From NCBI GenBank assembly GCA_002778195.1, contig PCDI01000007.1:343735-407734 (forward strand): a stretch of 64,000 nt of DNA, given 5' to 3'. This document shows, piece by piece, positions 33,882-44,373 of the stretch. How positions within the stretch are numbered: the first letter of the stretch is position 1; each line of letters begins with the position of its first letter. The stretch comes from Raffaelea ambrosiae (taxonomy: Eukaryota > Ascomycota > Sordariomycetes > Ophiostomatales > Ophiostomataceae). A program made the position numbers and the translations under genes. The notes under the pieces are model-generated. The model made no database searches and was not told where the DNA came from. It worked only from the letters and a program-made list of their open reading frames with translations.

Positions 33882-35504
33882 CTAACCCTCCACTGTCACC
33901 TCCGACGCTGCTGCTGCTGCTGCACCAACACCTTCCCCTCCTTCTCCTTCTTCTCCTTCCTCTGCCCCTCTTCCGTCTCCCGTCGCCAGCTGCCGCAGCA
34001 CCCCCTTGTCCGCCAGCTTCTTGATCCACGCGTGCACCACCGGCGTGTAGTCCCGCTGCCGTGCCTCGGCCCGCAAGGCGTCCTCTTCTTCGAGGGTGTG
34101 TGCGGCTGCGCCCGACGCTTTCGGCGATTCTGTCGTTGTCGGCTCGTCCTCCTTGGGCGTATGGCACAGCGCCAGCAGGTTGAACATGGCCATGTCTTCA
34201 AACTCGGCGTAGGCCTGCATGCGGGCCTCGATGCGGTCGCGGGCCATGGTCGTCCAGTCGGGCCGGGGCCGGGGTCCGGATTCAGGCCCGGGCCCGGACC
34301 CGTTCTCGACCACGGCCCCCCCTACGCTGCCCAGCCGCAGGGGCTGCGCCTGCATCCCATTCAGCTCCCACACGTCGTCCCCCATAGGCACGTACGCAAT
34401 AAAATGAAACGCCGCGTCGTCCTCGGCCAGGCGGCGGCGGTGGCGGCTGCCGCTGCTGCTGCTTTTCTGTTGTTTGTTCGACTTTTTCTTTTTGGTGGAC
34501 GCCGCATTCATCGCTTTCCTCTTTTTCCGGCCGGCCTCGGCCCATTCCCGCTTCAGAGCCAGGTCAGACGTCAGCATGTCCATGCGGCGGGCAAAGGTGT
34601 TGTGCGCGGCGCGGATGCCGGCGTGGGTGTTGAGGAGGTGGCCGCGCAGGGCCGGGTCGAGGGCGGCGGTGGCGGCCTGGAAGCGGGCGAGGTCGGGGCT
34701 CAGGGTCAGCTGGGGGCAGTTCATGGCGATGTTGAGCATGGCGAGGGTGGCGCAGGCGTTGGCGGTGGTCTGGTTGGCGAACCAGAGCTGTGGGGGCGCG
34801 TCGTGGCGCTCTTCGGACTGGTCCTCCTCGACGAACTTGTACAGAAAAATGAAGCCGAGGGCATTCCTAGGCGAGAAAGGCGTAGCAGGTCAGCAAGGAT
34901 CAGCGTAGCCGGCAGGAGAGATGTCCAGGTGCTCTTTTGCCAACAAAAAGAGGCACAGAAAGGGCAAAACCTACGGTATCATCTCCAAGGATACCATATC
35001 GACGGCAAAGACTTCCTGGATCTTGGCATCCTGGACGCCGAGCTCGTTGAGAATGACATTGAAGAAGGCCTGGCGTGGTCAGCCAAGCAAGACTTTTTTT
35101 CCCCCCCTTCTTCTTCCCTTCGCACGTACCGGCTCCGACTCAATGTCGGTCCAGCCCTTCCACTGCTCGCGCTCTTCGCGCGTGATGGGCGCAAAGACTT
35201 TCTCGTGGATGATGTCGCGAGCGGGCACGTCCACGGCGGCGGCGTCTTCGACGGCCATGGCAGCGGTGGCGGCGGCAGCCCTGGACGCGGCTGCGCGGCG
35301 GACATTGCGGCGAGGAGGCGGTGACGGTTCCTTCTTCCTGGAGGAGCCATCTGAAGAAGACGATGCTTGCTTCTTCTTCTCGGCCTGGTCTTGGTGACCC
35401 TCTGCCTCGTGGTTGGCGTTCTCCTCATCTTCCTGAGCACCAGCCACCTTGACCCGCTTGGTCGGCTGCGGCGAGCCGCTCGTGGCTGACCTGCGGCGAG
35501 CCAT
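33882..35504 (-). CDS. Ubiquitin C-terminal hydrolase (UCH family, UCH37/UchL5-like) with Asn at catalytic Asp position
   Basis: Three exons (35504-35130, 35069-34975, 34866-33882) encode 484 residues; introns are 60 and 108 nt (GTACGT..CCAG, GTAGGT..CTAG). The N-terminal 100 residues are a low-complexity, basic/Ser-rich extension. The UCH (C12) core starts near 116 (WKGWTDIESEPAFFNVIL). Oxyanion Gln189 and nucleophile Cys195 are in FANQTTANACATLAML; the general-base His311 is in FHFIAYVP. Fifteen residues later, where UCH enzymes have Asp in a LDG motif, this protein has Asn326 (WELNGM; codon AAT, plus 34359-34361). The insertion between Cys and His is Lys/Ser-rich. A C-terminal extension with an RDYTPVVHAWIKKLADKG helix resembles the UCH37 tail (ULD), followed by Glu/Gly- and Ala-rich sequence. 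Family role: trimming ubiquitin at proteasomes or nuclear complexes. Activity is in doubt because of Asn326. Confidence 0.9.
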
Positions 35505-36276
35505 CGTGGTGGGGGATGAAGAGCGGCGGAATGAGACAGACCTCAACAAGGGTGAGCTCTGTGCGCAGACTCTGACAAACAGCTGAGCTTGGTGAGAGCC
35601 TGGGGTGAAGAGCTGCGATGAGCTCCAGATGAGCTCCCAAAGGAGCTTCCGGGCTAGTTTGGGCTGTTCCCAGGCGGCTCAGAAACCGGCGTTGGACAGA
35701 AAATAGGTGACAGAAAGAGGCCCTTGTACTGCGATGAGTTTTCAATCATTCGACGCGGCCTGTCTCTTTGCGTTTCGGGAACACTGCCATTTGTTTGTGC
35801 GGCTTGTAATAGGCATCCTTTCATCATGGACGTTCAGCGCAGAGGCACCGTGTCTAAGCAGTGCGTACACTGTAGTCGAGCCTAGACCCACATAGCCGCT
35901 CTGGTGCTAGGGTCCGGCCAATCATAGCTCGGAATGCTGGTCCCCTGCAAAATATGGTTGCAGGATACAGCGCGTCTCGACGTGAAGCTCTGGCAGCCCC
36001 GAAAAAAAAAAGACGTGGGAAAAACTCTTTGCTTCCACATCGCGGTCGCAGCCCAACGAACACACGCGCTCGACACACGACCCACGAGCTGAGACGAAGC
36101 GACAGACGAGCGGACACCCACATCCAGTCTGTTCATTGAATTTCCCTTTGCGAATCTGTCCTCGACGATCGACGAACCCCCCCCCACGACCAAAATACTG
36201 TCTACCACCAAAACCTCCCCTTTTCAATAACAACACAACCACGTCTTCCCAGTCCCGTCCGCCAAAGGGAGATGCC
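35505..36276. promoter_or_regulatory. Divergent promoter region, UCH and POM152
   Basis: Head-to-head genes share this 772-bp interval. A CCAAT box lies near the middle (35918-35922, + strand), the classic fungal Hap-complex site. The 160 bp before POM152 are C/A-rich. No TATA box is evident for either gene. Confidence 0.55.
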
Positions 36277-39200
36277 ATGGGCGAACGGACGCCCCCCGGC
36301 GCGTTCCCCCGCCAGGCGGCGGCGGCAGCTGCAGGCGGCAGCCGTGGCGGCCGCGGGCCGGTGATCCCGGTCCACATCATCGATGCGCCGACGCAGCGGT
36401 TCTATACGCTCGCATGCTACGTCGGGCTGCTGGCGTGGAAGAGCTACGACTGGGCGCTGCTGGTGGAGGACAACAGCGAGTCGTTTGTGCTGTTTCTGAA
36501 GTGGATCGTGCTGGACTTTGTGTTCCTGTTCGGGCTGCCGGAGCTGCGGATCCCGTGGCTGGAGCTGTCGCAGCCGGTGGTGATTTTCCTGTTTCTGACG
36601 CACGTCTTCTTCGACTACTTCCTCATGTTCAACATTGGCGTGCCGTGGAACCTGTGGCTGATGGGCCTCTTCCGCGTGTTCTACGACCGCGAGCTGTCCA
36701 TCTCGGAGCGCTACGTCAAGACGTCCAGCCTGCTGCACAACGCGTCGCTCATCTCGGGCCGCCAGATCATCAACATCCTGCCCGAGGGCTCGGCCGTGCT
36801 CAACCCGCGCGGCCTGCCCTTCTGCATCGGCAGCAGCGGCGACCCCAGCTCCATCGCGCCGCCCTCCACGCACGTGCCGCTGTACCTCAACGCCACCACG
36901 CCCGAGCTGGTCGAGCTCGTGCGCCGCGACCTGGCCACCAACGAGGAGGAGGTGGTCCGGCTCACCAAGCACCAGCTCAAGGACATTGCCCGCCTCGTGC
37001 GCCAGCAGGCCGGCAACACGCCCTCCGACGAGGCCGTGCCGCCCGTGCGCTACGACGTCCTGGTCAAGAAGACCGGCGCCTACCGCCTCGGCCGCGTGCT
37101 CGACGAGTACAAGCTGGACGTCCAGCGGCCCAGCCCGTTCACCTTTGTCGTCGCCTGTCCGACCGCGCGCGTCGGCGCCGTCAGCGGCCAGCCGGTCGCG
37201 AAGCCGGCGACGTCGTCGCACTGGGGCAGCGGCGGCGCGTCCTCCTCCTCGTCAGCGGCGGCCCTGCTCAAGCCCGTCACGCGCTGCCACGGCGAGCTGT
37301 CCGACCTGCTGCTCGAGGTCGACGGCACGCCGCCGCTCAAGATCGTCTACAGCCGCACCATCAACGGCAAGGACCACAGCTTCCACTTCCAGAGCCTGCA
37401 GCCCGACGGCTTCTCGTCGCCGCTGCTGGGCCTCGGGTCCGCCGTCGGGCTCCCGGCCGCCGCCGCCGCCGCCGCCCGTTCGTCGTCGTCAGACGCACAT
37501 GATACCGATGCCGACACAAACGCCATGATCATGGCGGCCGCCGCGGCGGTCAACATCCCGACGACCGACGGCGGCAGCGACGGCAGCGACGGCAGCGACG
37601 GTGGCAGCGGCGGCAGCAGCAACTTGGACATCTCGTGGGCGTCGTCGCGGCGCGTGTCGGTCGAGCTCAATGAGACCATGCACGTGGGCGGCGAGTGGCA
37701 GTACTCGATCGACGAGGTGCACGACGCGTTTGGCAACGTGGCCAAGTACAACGAGCCGGCCGACGACCAGCACGACGCGCGTCCGCCGCCGCCGCTGCCG
37801 CCCACGGCGCACCTGGTGCAGAGCTTCCACGTGCGCGAGCGGCCGCGCGTCCGCCTGCAGGGCTGCGACCTGCGGCAGCCGCTCAAGGTGGCCCGCGGCC
37901 GGTCGACGTACTTCCCCGTGCGCTACGAGATGCCGGGCGTGCACCGCGCCTCCGGTGCGGCATCGGGCGAGGGCGACGCCGACAGCACGGCGCACACGCT
38001 GACGTGGCAGTTCTCGCCCATCGACACGCTGACCAAGAGCGGCGACCACGGGGACGTGGTGACGACGGACGTGTTCCGGGCGCGCCACGGCACCGACCTG
38101 CCGGCCATCTCGGCGCCGGGCCTGTACACGCTGCAGTCGGTGTCGTCGGACGCGTGCGAGGGCGAGGTGCAGGAGCCGTCGTCGTGTCTGCTGCTGAACC
38201 CGCTGGAGCCGAAGCTGTCGCTGCGGGCCGACGGCATCCCCGACAGCTGCGGCGGGCAGTCGATCGGCCTGCGCGTGGACCTGGACCTGGTGGGCACGCC
38301 GCCGTTCCTGGTGCGCTACGACGTCAGCACGAACGGCGTTGTGCGCCACGAGAAGGTGCAGATCCCGGGCATGCGGTACCAGATGGAGCTGATCCCGCGC
38401 GTGGCCGGCCACCACAAGTACCTGTTCCGGTCCATCGACGACGCCGTGTACAAGGCGCAGCCGCTGACGGGCCCGGAGATGGCGCTGGAGCAGAGCGTGA
38501 AGCCGCCGGCGCGCGCGGCGCTCGACCACCCGACGGGGCGGGCGAGCGTGTGTCTGGAGGACGCGGTGGGCGTGGACGTGTCGCTGTCGGGCGAGGCGCC
38601 GTTCACGCTGGAGTGGGTGCTGCTGCACGAGGGCAAGCGCAAGGCGTTCAAGGCGGAGAACATTGTCAGCAACCGGCACCGGATCGAGACGCCGCCGCTG
38701 GCGCAGGGCGGCGAGTACACGCTGGCGCTGACGAGCGTGCACGACCGGAGCGGGTGCCGGACGTTCCTGCAGACGCAGAGCGGCGGCGGCCATTCCCCGC
38801 ACAACCACCACGGCGGCGAGCTCAAGATTTCGGTGCGGCGGCAGCGGCCGCGGGCGGCGTTTGGGCTGATTGAGAACCGGCGGCGGGTGTATGTGGTGGA
38901 GGGGGCGTCGGTGCGGCTGCCTCTGCGGCTGACCGGGGAAGGGCCATGGCGGGTGGCGTATGAGAACCTGGGCACGGCCAAGAACGAGCGAAGCGGGGAC
39001 CAGAAACAACTCGAGTGGTTGACGCTGAACTCGGGCAACGACTTTTTGGAGGTGAGCGCGCGGGGCCGGTACGAGATTGCGGACGTGTCGGACCACCAGT
39101 GCCAGGGCGTGGTGGACGGGGCGGCGTCGATCTTTGAGGTGGACTGGTTCCCGCGGCCGGCGCTGTCGTTTGTGCAGACGGAGGCGGTGCAGAAGGAGGG

Positions 39201-40665
39201 CGCCGTGTTCTTCAAGCAGGAGGTGTGCGAGGGCGACATTGACGGCTTTGAAATTGACTTGAAGGGTGAGTTGTGTTTTTTTTTTTTTGTTCTTTTTTTG
39301 TTCTTTTTTTGTTCTTCTATTTTTGTTGTTTTGCCTTTCTCTTCTCCTTTCTTTCCCAGAATCTTTCTTCGGCATCCTGTCTTCTTCCTCTTCTTTCTAA
39401 CACCTACAGGTTCTCCCCCCTTCCATGTCGAATACGACGTCCGCCACCAGCCGGCCAAGGGCCAGAGCGCATCGCTCATCCACAAGGAGCTCGACGCCGC
39501 GCTCGGCCGCGCCGCCATCCAGATGGACACCAGCAAGGCCGGCACGTACCGGTACGAGTTTGCCCCGCCGGCCGACAGCCTGTACAACAGCAACAAGCCG
39601 CGGTCGGGCTACGGCAGCAAGGGGGGAGGCGTCTCTTCGTCGTCCGAGCTGGTGCTGCAGCAGACCGTCTACGCCAAGCCGACAGCAGCCTTTGTCAAGC
39701 CGGGCCAGTCGTTCAAGTACTGCATGGCCGAGCAGGACAGCAACAGCGAAGAAGAGCGCATTCCCATGGTGCTGACGGGCGTGCCGCCCTTTTACGTCGA
39801 GATTGAGATCCGGCACCAGGGCGGCAGCGGCCTGGGCATAGGCGGCGGCGGCAGCGGCGGCGGCAGCAGCATGACCACGGCCCCCGAGACGTTCCGCGTG
39901 CCGTCCATCCGGACGCACGCGTACGGCCTGCAGATCCCGCGGCAGTACCTGCGGCCGGGCACGCAGCAGATCCGCATCCGCAAGGTGCGCGACGCGCGCG
40001 GGTGCCAGCAAATCGCCGACGATTTAGGAGGAGGAGGAGGAGGAGGAGGGATGGGCTCTTTGTCGTCGTCGTCGTCGTTGTCGTCATCGTCGTCGTCCGC
40101 TGTCCAGGTGCATCTGTTTGAGGCGCCGTCGATCTACGCGTTGGAGGCGCGGGCCGACTACTGCGTGGGCGAGCGGATCAGCTACACGCTGTCGGGGACG
40201 CCGCCGTTTGACGTGTGGTACACGTTTGACGGGACGGCGCGGCGGGGCAGCTCGCCGACGACGACGTTCCGGCGGGTGGCGGAGGCGCCGGGGGTGTTCA
40301 GCGTGACGGGGATCACGGACCGGGCGAGCGAGTGCCGGGCGGCGGTGAACCTGACGCGGACGATCCACCCGCTGCCGTCGGTGCGCATCTCGCGGGGCCA
40401 GACGCTGCGGACGGACATCCACGAGGGGGGCGCGGTGGAGATCTTGTTTGAGTTTGGCGGGACGCCGCCGTTTGAGTTTACGTACACGCGGAGCACGAAT
40501 GCGAAGCGCAAGGGCCAGCGGCAGGTGGTGCTGGAGACGCGGCACGACGTGTCGTACGACATGGTGAAGGCGGTGCGGGCGAGCCAGGAGGGCACGTACG
40601 AGGTGGTGGCGATCAAGGACCGGTTCTGTGCGTTTTCGACGCGGGGGATCGAAGAGAAGCGGTAG
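36277..40665 (+). CDS. POM152: Nuclear pore membrane glycoprotein POM152
   Basis: Two exons (36277-39265, 39410-40665) encode 1414 residues. The 144-nt intron (GTGAGT..CTACAG) is a multiple of three and has no in-frame stop, so the unspliced frame also stays open. POM152 is a ring component of the fungal nuclear pore lumen. The N-terminus has the family's hallmark three hydrophobic segments around residues 45-135 (FYTLACYVGLLAW, WIVLDFVFLFGL, VVIFLFLTHVFFDYFLMF), followed by RVFYDRELSISERYVK. The rest is a series of Ig-like beta domains, each marked by a short G-T/S-P-P-F phrase (GTPPLKI, GTPPFLV, GSPPFHV, GVPPFYV, GTPPFDV, GTPPFEF). The length is somewhat above yeast (1337) because of Gly/Ser- and Ala-rich linkers. 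Start: an overlapping ATG 5 nt upstream, out of frame, opens a 30-codon ORF. Confidence 0.97.
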   Translation: MGERTPPGAFPRQAAAAAAGGSRGGRGPVIPVHIIDAPTQRFYTLACYVGLLAWKSYDWALLVEDNSESFVLFLKWIVLDFVFLFGLPELRIPWLELSQPVVIFLFLTHVFFDYFLMFNIGVPWNLWLMGLFRVFYDRELSISERYVKTSSLLHNASLISGRQIINILPEGSAVLNPRGLPFCIGSSGDPSSIAPPSTHVPLYLNATTPELVELVRRDLATNEEEVVRLTKHQLKDIARLVRQQAGNTPSDEAVPPVRYDVLVKKTGAYRLGRVLDEYKLDVQRPSPFTFVVACPTARVGAVSGQPVAKPATSSHWGSGGASSSSSAAALLKPVTRCHGELSDLLLEVDGTPPLKIVYSRTINGKDHSFHFQSLQPDGFSSPLLGLGSAVGLPAAAAAAARSSSSDAHDTDADTNAMIMAAAAAVNIPTTDGGSDGSDGSDGGSGGSSNLDISWASSRRVSVELNETMHVGGEWQYSIDEVHDAFGNVAKYNEPADDQHDARPPPPLPPTAHLVQSFHVRERPRVRLQGCDLRQPLKVARGRSTYFPVRYEMPGVHRASGAASGEGDADSTAHTLTWQFSPIDTLTKSGDHGDVVTTDVFRARHGTDLPAISAPGLYTLQSVSSDACEGEVQEPSSCLLLNPLEPKLSLRADGIPDSCGGQSIGLRVDLDLVGTPPFLVRYDVSTNGVVRHEKVQIPGMRYQMELIPRVAGHHKYLFRSIDDAVYKAQPLTGPEMALEQSVKPPARAALDHPTGRASVCLEDAVGVDVSLSGEAPFTLEWVLLHEGKRKAFKAENIVSNRHRIETPPLAQGGEYTLALTSVHDRSGCRTFLQTQSGGGHSPHNHHGGELKISVRRQRPRAAFGLIENRRRVYVVEGASVRLPLRLTGEGPWRVAYENLGTAKNERSGDQKQLEWLTLNSGNDFLEVSARGRYEIADVSDHQCQGVVDGAASIFEVDWFPRPALSFVQTEAVQKEGAVFFKQEVCEGDIDGFEIDLKGELCFFFFVLFLFFFCSSIFVVLPFSSPFFPRIFLRHPVFFLFFLTPTGSPPFHVEYDVRHQPAKGQSASLIHKELDAALGRAAIQMDTSKAGTYRYEFAPPADSLYNSNKPRSGYGSKGGGVSSSSELVLQQTVYAKPTAAFVKPGQSFKYCMAEQDSNSEEERIPMVLTGVPPFYVEIEIRHQGGSGLGIGGGGSGGGSSMTTAPETFRVPSIRTHAYGLQIPRQYLRPGTQQIRIRKVRDARGCQQIADDLGGGGGGGGMGSLSSSSSLSSSSSSAVQVHLFEAPSIYALEARADYCVGERISYTLSGTPPFDVWYTFDGTARRGSSPTTTFRRVAEAPGVFSVTGITDRASECRAAVNLTRTIHPLPSVRISRGQTLRTDIHEGGAVEILFEFGGTPPFEFTYTRSTNAKRKGQRQVVLETRHDVSYDMVKAVRASQEGTYEVVAIKDRFCAFSTRGIEEKR

Positions 40666-41420
40666 CCGCGTCCTCGGGAGGGAGGCAGGGTGTGTGGGCC
40701 AGAGCAAGACTTGGGGGACGCGGCGAACAGAATTCTTGTGTTGGAGACAAAAGACGGGGAGGGGGGAGTTGCATTGAGCACGGCGTTGGGTCAAGTTTTT
40801 TTATTTGCGCATTCAAAGAAAGAAAAATGGACTCTTGTTTTTCTTCCTTTTTTTCCCGTTATTTTATTTATTTATTTGCGCATCCAAAGAAAGATAATGG
40901 ACTCTTGTATTTATGCTTTTTTCGTTCTTTTCGTTCTATTTTCCTTTGTTCTTGTAATTTTGGTATAGTTTTGGCAGAGTGTTCAACTCGTCTCTGGCCA
41001 GACAGAATACTCATTATACGCTTGCACAACAGCTGACGACAGGACTGTCCAGACAACAGCAGAGACATAACAGCAGAGACGGAAGACCAGGGACGGCTCG
41101 CCGGCTTGCATGCTGTAGCTCGGCACTGGGATTGTCTTTGTTTGATTTTGCATTTTGCATTTTGCATTTCTGTTTCTTTGCTTTCCTTTGGGTAGCCCGC
41201 GGCCTCTATAATCACGAGAAACCCGCCCCTTTTTTTGTGTAATGTACATACCAATGAGCACCTTTCCTCTGACGCAAGGCTGCATGAGTCGAGTCTCCCT
41301 GACGGCTCTCCTGCCCAGGATCCTCCTCTGGTTCAGCCACTTTTCCTTCTCCTCACTCGCTATATTTTTCTTTTTCTTTTTTTCTTTTTTTTTTTTCCAC
41401 TCATTTTCTACCTTTTCCCT
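40666..41420. other. Convergent 3' region with direct duplication
   Basis: It lies between the 3' ends of POM152 and eIF2B epsilon. It contains a 36/35-bp direct repeat (40803-40838 and 40874-40908), and a GCATTTT triplication near 41142-41169. No gene. Confidence 0.7.
40803..40908 (+). repeat. Imperfect 35-bp direct repeat
   Basis: Copy 1 (40803-40838) and copy 2 (40874-40908) share TTTGCGCAT and CAAAGAAAGA and AATGGACTCTTGT, with two substitutions and one missing base. A 35-bp T-rich spacer separates them. Confidence 0.9.
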
Positions 41421-42573
41421 TTACTCATCCTCGCTCTCCTCCTCCTCCTCCTCTTCACTCTCGTCCTCGTCGTCCTCATCGCTGTCGTCCTCCTCCGCCG
41501 TCTCCAGCCACTCCACCAGCACCTTGCACCGCTCCCGCGCCGTCGCCATGCTGCTCTCCCCCGTGCCGCCGCCCGCACCCGCCCGCTTGTCGCCCCACCA
41601 CGCCAGGATCCCGTCTTCTTCCAGCACGTCATTGTCGTACAGCTGCTGCAGCAGCGCCGCCAAGAGCGTGCCGGGGGGTGTGCCCCCCGGGGAGACAGCG
41701 ACGGCCCCCGAGGACGTCTTCTCCTCCTGGATCCGCAGGCCGACAAACGTCCGCTGCAGGGCCAGCACAAACTCCACCTGCTCGGCCGCCGTGCCGTTGC
41801 CCACGCCCACGTCGCGCACAAACTTGGCCGCGCCCGTCTTGCTCTTGACCGCCCGCTCGGCCGCCTTGGAGGCGTCGAGGCCGCCAGCGACGCCGCCAGA
41901 GGCACCACCCCGCGACAACTCGGACGTCCTCCGCGCAAACGCTGCCGCCACCGCCCGCCGCACCGCCCCCTCGGACGCGTCCGAGCTCAGCCGCAGACCC
42001 ATAAACTCGAGCCGCGCCGACTCAAAGTCGCTGCTGGCCTCGTCGCGCAGCGCATCCAGCAGCCCGTTGACCGCATCCGTATGGAACGAGCTGCTCAGGC
42101 TGCTGCTGCTGCCGCCACCGCCACCGCCGCTGTGTGGCACCCCGTCGCCGCCATCGCCCAAAAGAGAAGCACGGCCGCTGGCCAGGCCCGACAGATCACC
42201 GCCGCTGCCGCCGCCACCACCGCCGCTGCTGCTCGCACCCCGCGTGTGGTGGTGGTGCATGTCCAGCGAGGCAAACGACGATAGCCGCGACCGCGACGGA
42301 TGGTGGTGGCCGTGGCCGTGGCCGTGGCCACCATGACCATGACCATGGCCATCGCCTCCTGCACTCAGGTGGCCGTTGTGCGCGTGCGGCTTGCCGTCGT
42401 GGTCGAAAACGTCGGCATCGCCACGGTACTCCTCGTCGTCGAAACCGTCGTCGTCGTCGTCACCGAAGCTCGAAATGGAGGACGTCGACAGATTGAGGTG
42501 GGCGGTCGAGTAGATGAGCGACCGCTGCAGCGTTTCTGGGTCCGTCCAGCCTTCGATGTCGTCGTCATCGTCT

Positions 42574-42605
<32 letters not shown>

Positions 42606-44373
42606 TCCGGACAGATACCGGTAGGCGGCACCCTTGCCGCCGGCGCCCACAACGGCAACGTCGTCCACCACGGGGCGGCCGTTGCGTGCGAGGGCCGAGA
42701 TGGTCACGCCTCCTGCCCCTGCTGCTGCCGTCGTTCCTGCCGATGCGGATGCGGCTTGGGGCTTGACGCCGTCGGCCACGGCCACGCCAAACGACAGCAC
42801 CGAGCCGGCCGGCAGCACCACGTGGCTGCCGACGGACACGCCCGAGGCCAGGATGGACTGCGTGAGCACCGTGTTGTCGCCCACCACGACGTCGTCCCAG
42901 AGGTAGCAGTTGTGGATGCGCACGTTGCTGCCGATGCGGCAGCGGCGGCCAATGGTACTGCCGGCAATGACGCTGCCCGCGCCGACCGAGGCGTGCAGCC
43001 CGAGCGCTGTCGACGTCACCCGCGCCGAGGCGTCCAGGGCCACGCCGCGCTCCGCCGACACCCCGGGCCGCCGGCGCACGCGGCTGTACGAGTGGCCGGC
43101 GACAAGGTTGGCCGTGGGCGCCAGGGGGGCCGTCCAGCCGCCGAGCATGTCGCGGCTGATGGCGTCGTACATTTGCAGGTTGGTGGCGCGGGCGGCATAT
43201 GTCATTTCCTTTCGGCTCGTCGTGTCGTCGGCCACAATGTCCGTGTAGATCAGCTTGCCGTTGAGCTCCCAGTCCTTGAGGACGCTGTACAGGAAGTTCT
43301 TGCGCGGCAGCTCGCAGTCGAAGCTGTCCGTCCACAGCGCCAGCACGCCGGGCGTGCAGATGTCGATGCCGCAGTCGATGAGGTCGGCGCGCACCTCGAT
43401 GTCGGCGGCCTTGCCGAGGAAGTTGGCGTCGATGTCCAGGCGGTGCTGGTCGCCGTGGTCAAACGGCGTCATCTCGCCGTACTCGAGGCAGCGCCCGCTC
43501 GCCGCGTCGAGCACAAACACGGGCTCGAAGCCGTGCGTGCGCGTATGGTGGGCCGCGTGCTCCGAGCGCTCCGCCTGCGTCGCCCCGTCGCCCGCCTCGC
43601 GCAGCACCAGCGTCATGATGGCGTCGTGGTTGGCCTCGCGCCGCGCCTTGTGCCTGGCCAGGATCGGGTCGAGCGGGACGTTGGCCACGAGGTCGCCGTG
43701 GACCAGCACGAAATCGCCCTCGATGAAGCCGCGCTTGTCCACGTCGCGCATGAAGTCGCCCATCGACGTGGCCTGGGCGACGCGCACAAACTCGAGCGAC
43801 TGGAACGGGTTGGTCTTGCTGGTGGGCGCCCAGCGCGGCGAGCTGGCCAGGTAGGCCTCGACCTGGTCGGCAAACGCGCTGCAGTAGACGTAGACCTCCT
43901 GCACGCCGTTCATGGCCAGGTACTCGAGCGTGTATTCGATGAGGGGGGTGTTGGCAAGCGGGAGGAGGCACTGGAGGAAGAGGAAGCAGAGGTGTTGTCA
44001 GCAAGGCTGTCCTTTCCTTTCTCAAGCCGTGAGTCCCTCCACGTTCAAACCTCACGATCTTTCTCGACTTTCTCGACTTTCTCGACTTTCTCGATTCTCT
44101 CGATTCTCTCGATTCTCCCCTTCTTCGTGTCCCTTTCTCCTCGTCGCACTCACTCTTGGTCTATCAATCGTCAACGGCATAAACCGGTCCTGGAACGAGT
44201 CGGCCAGAATCTGCATCCCCCGTCAGCGTTGGTTCGGCCTTCCCCCAGCGGTGGCCTCTTCTTCGCCCACTCACCACAGCCTGCAGCACTTCCTCGCCCT
44301 TCTCTTCCGCATGGCCCTTGCCGCCGGCCTTCTTTCCGCGGCCAGCGGCGCCTTTCTTGTTTGACGGTGCCAT
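41421..44373 (-). CDS. GCD6: Translation initiation factor eIF2B subunit epsilon
   Basis: Three exons (44373-44275, 44210-44154, 43970-41421) encode 901 residues; introns are 64 and 183 nt (GTGAGT..TGCAG, GTGAGT..CCAG). This is the catalytic subunit of the eIF2 guanine-nucleotide exchange factor. Exon 1 begins with a basic MAPSNKKGAAGRGKK tail. Exons 2-3 open the nucleotidyltransferase-like fold (QAVILADSF, PLTIDRPR, CLLPLANTPLIEYTLEYLAM). A left-handed beta-helix with hexapeptide repeats follows (about 345-460: GRRCRIGSNVRIHNCYLWDDVVVGD). The conserved SLIYSTAHLNLSTSS linker motif is present. The C-terminal W2 domain (about 680-885) has both acidic-aromatic boxes (EEDGILAWW, LVEWLETAEEDD). 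The protein is about 190 residues longer than the yeast or human forms because of an Asp run and a His/Gly-rich insertion (residues about 500-660). Confidence 0.97.
44060..44117 (-). repeat. Intronic TTTCTCGA repeat
   Basis: About six 9-bp units (TTTCTCGAC, then TCTCTCGAT) inside intron 2 of the eIF2B epsilon gene. Confidence 0.85.

Noticed and set aside
37489..39375. 628-codon open frame antisense to POM152
   Set aside because: Same shadow effect; the product is His/Arg-rich and disordered, and it crosses the POM152 intron.
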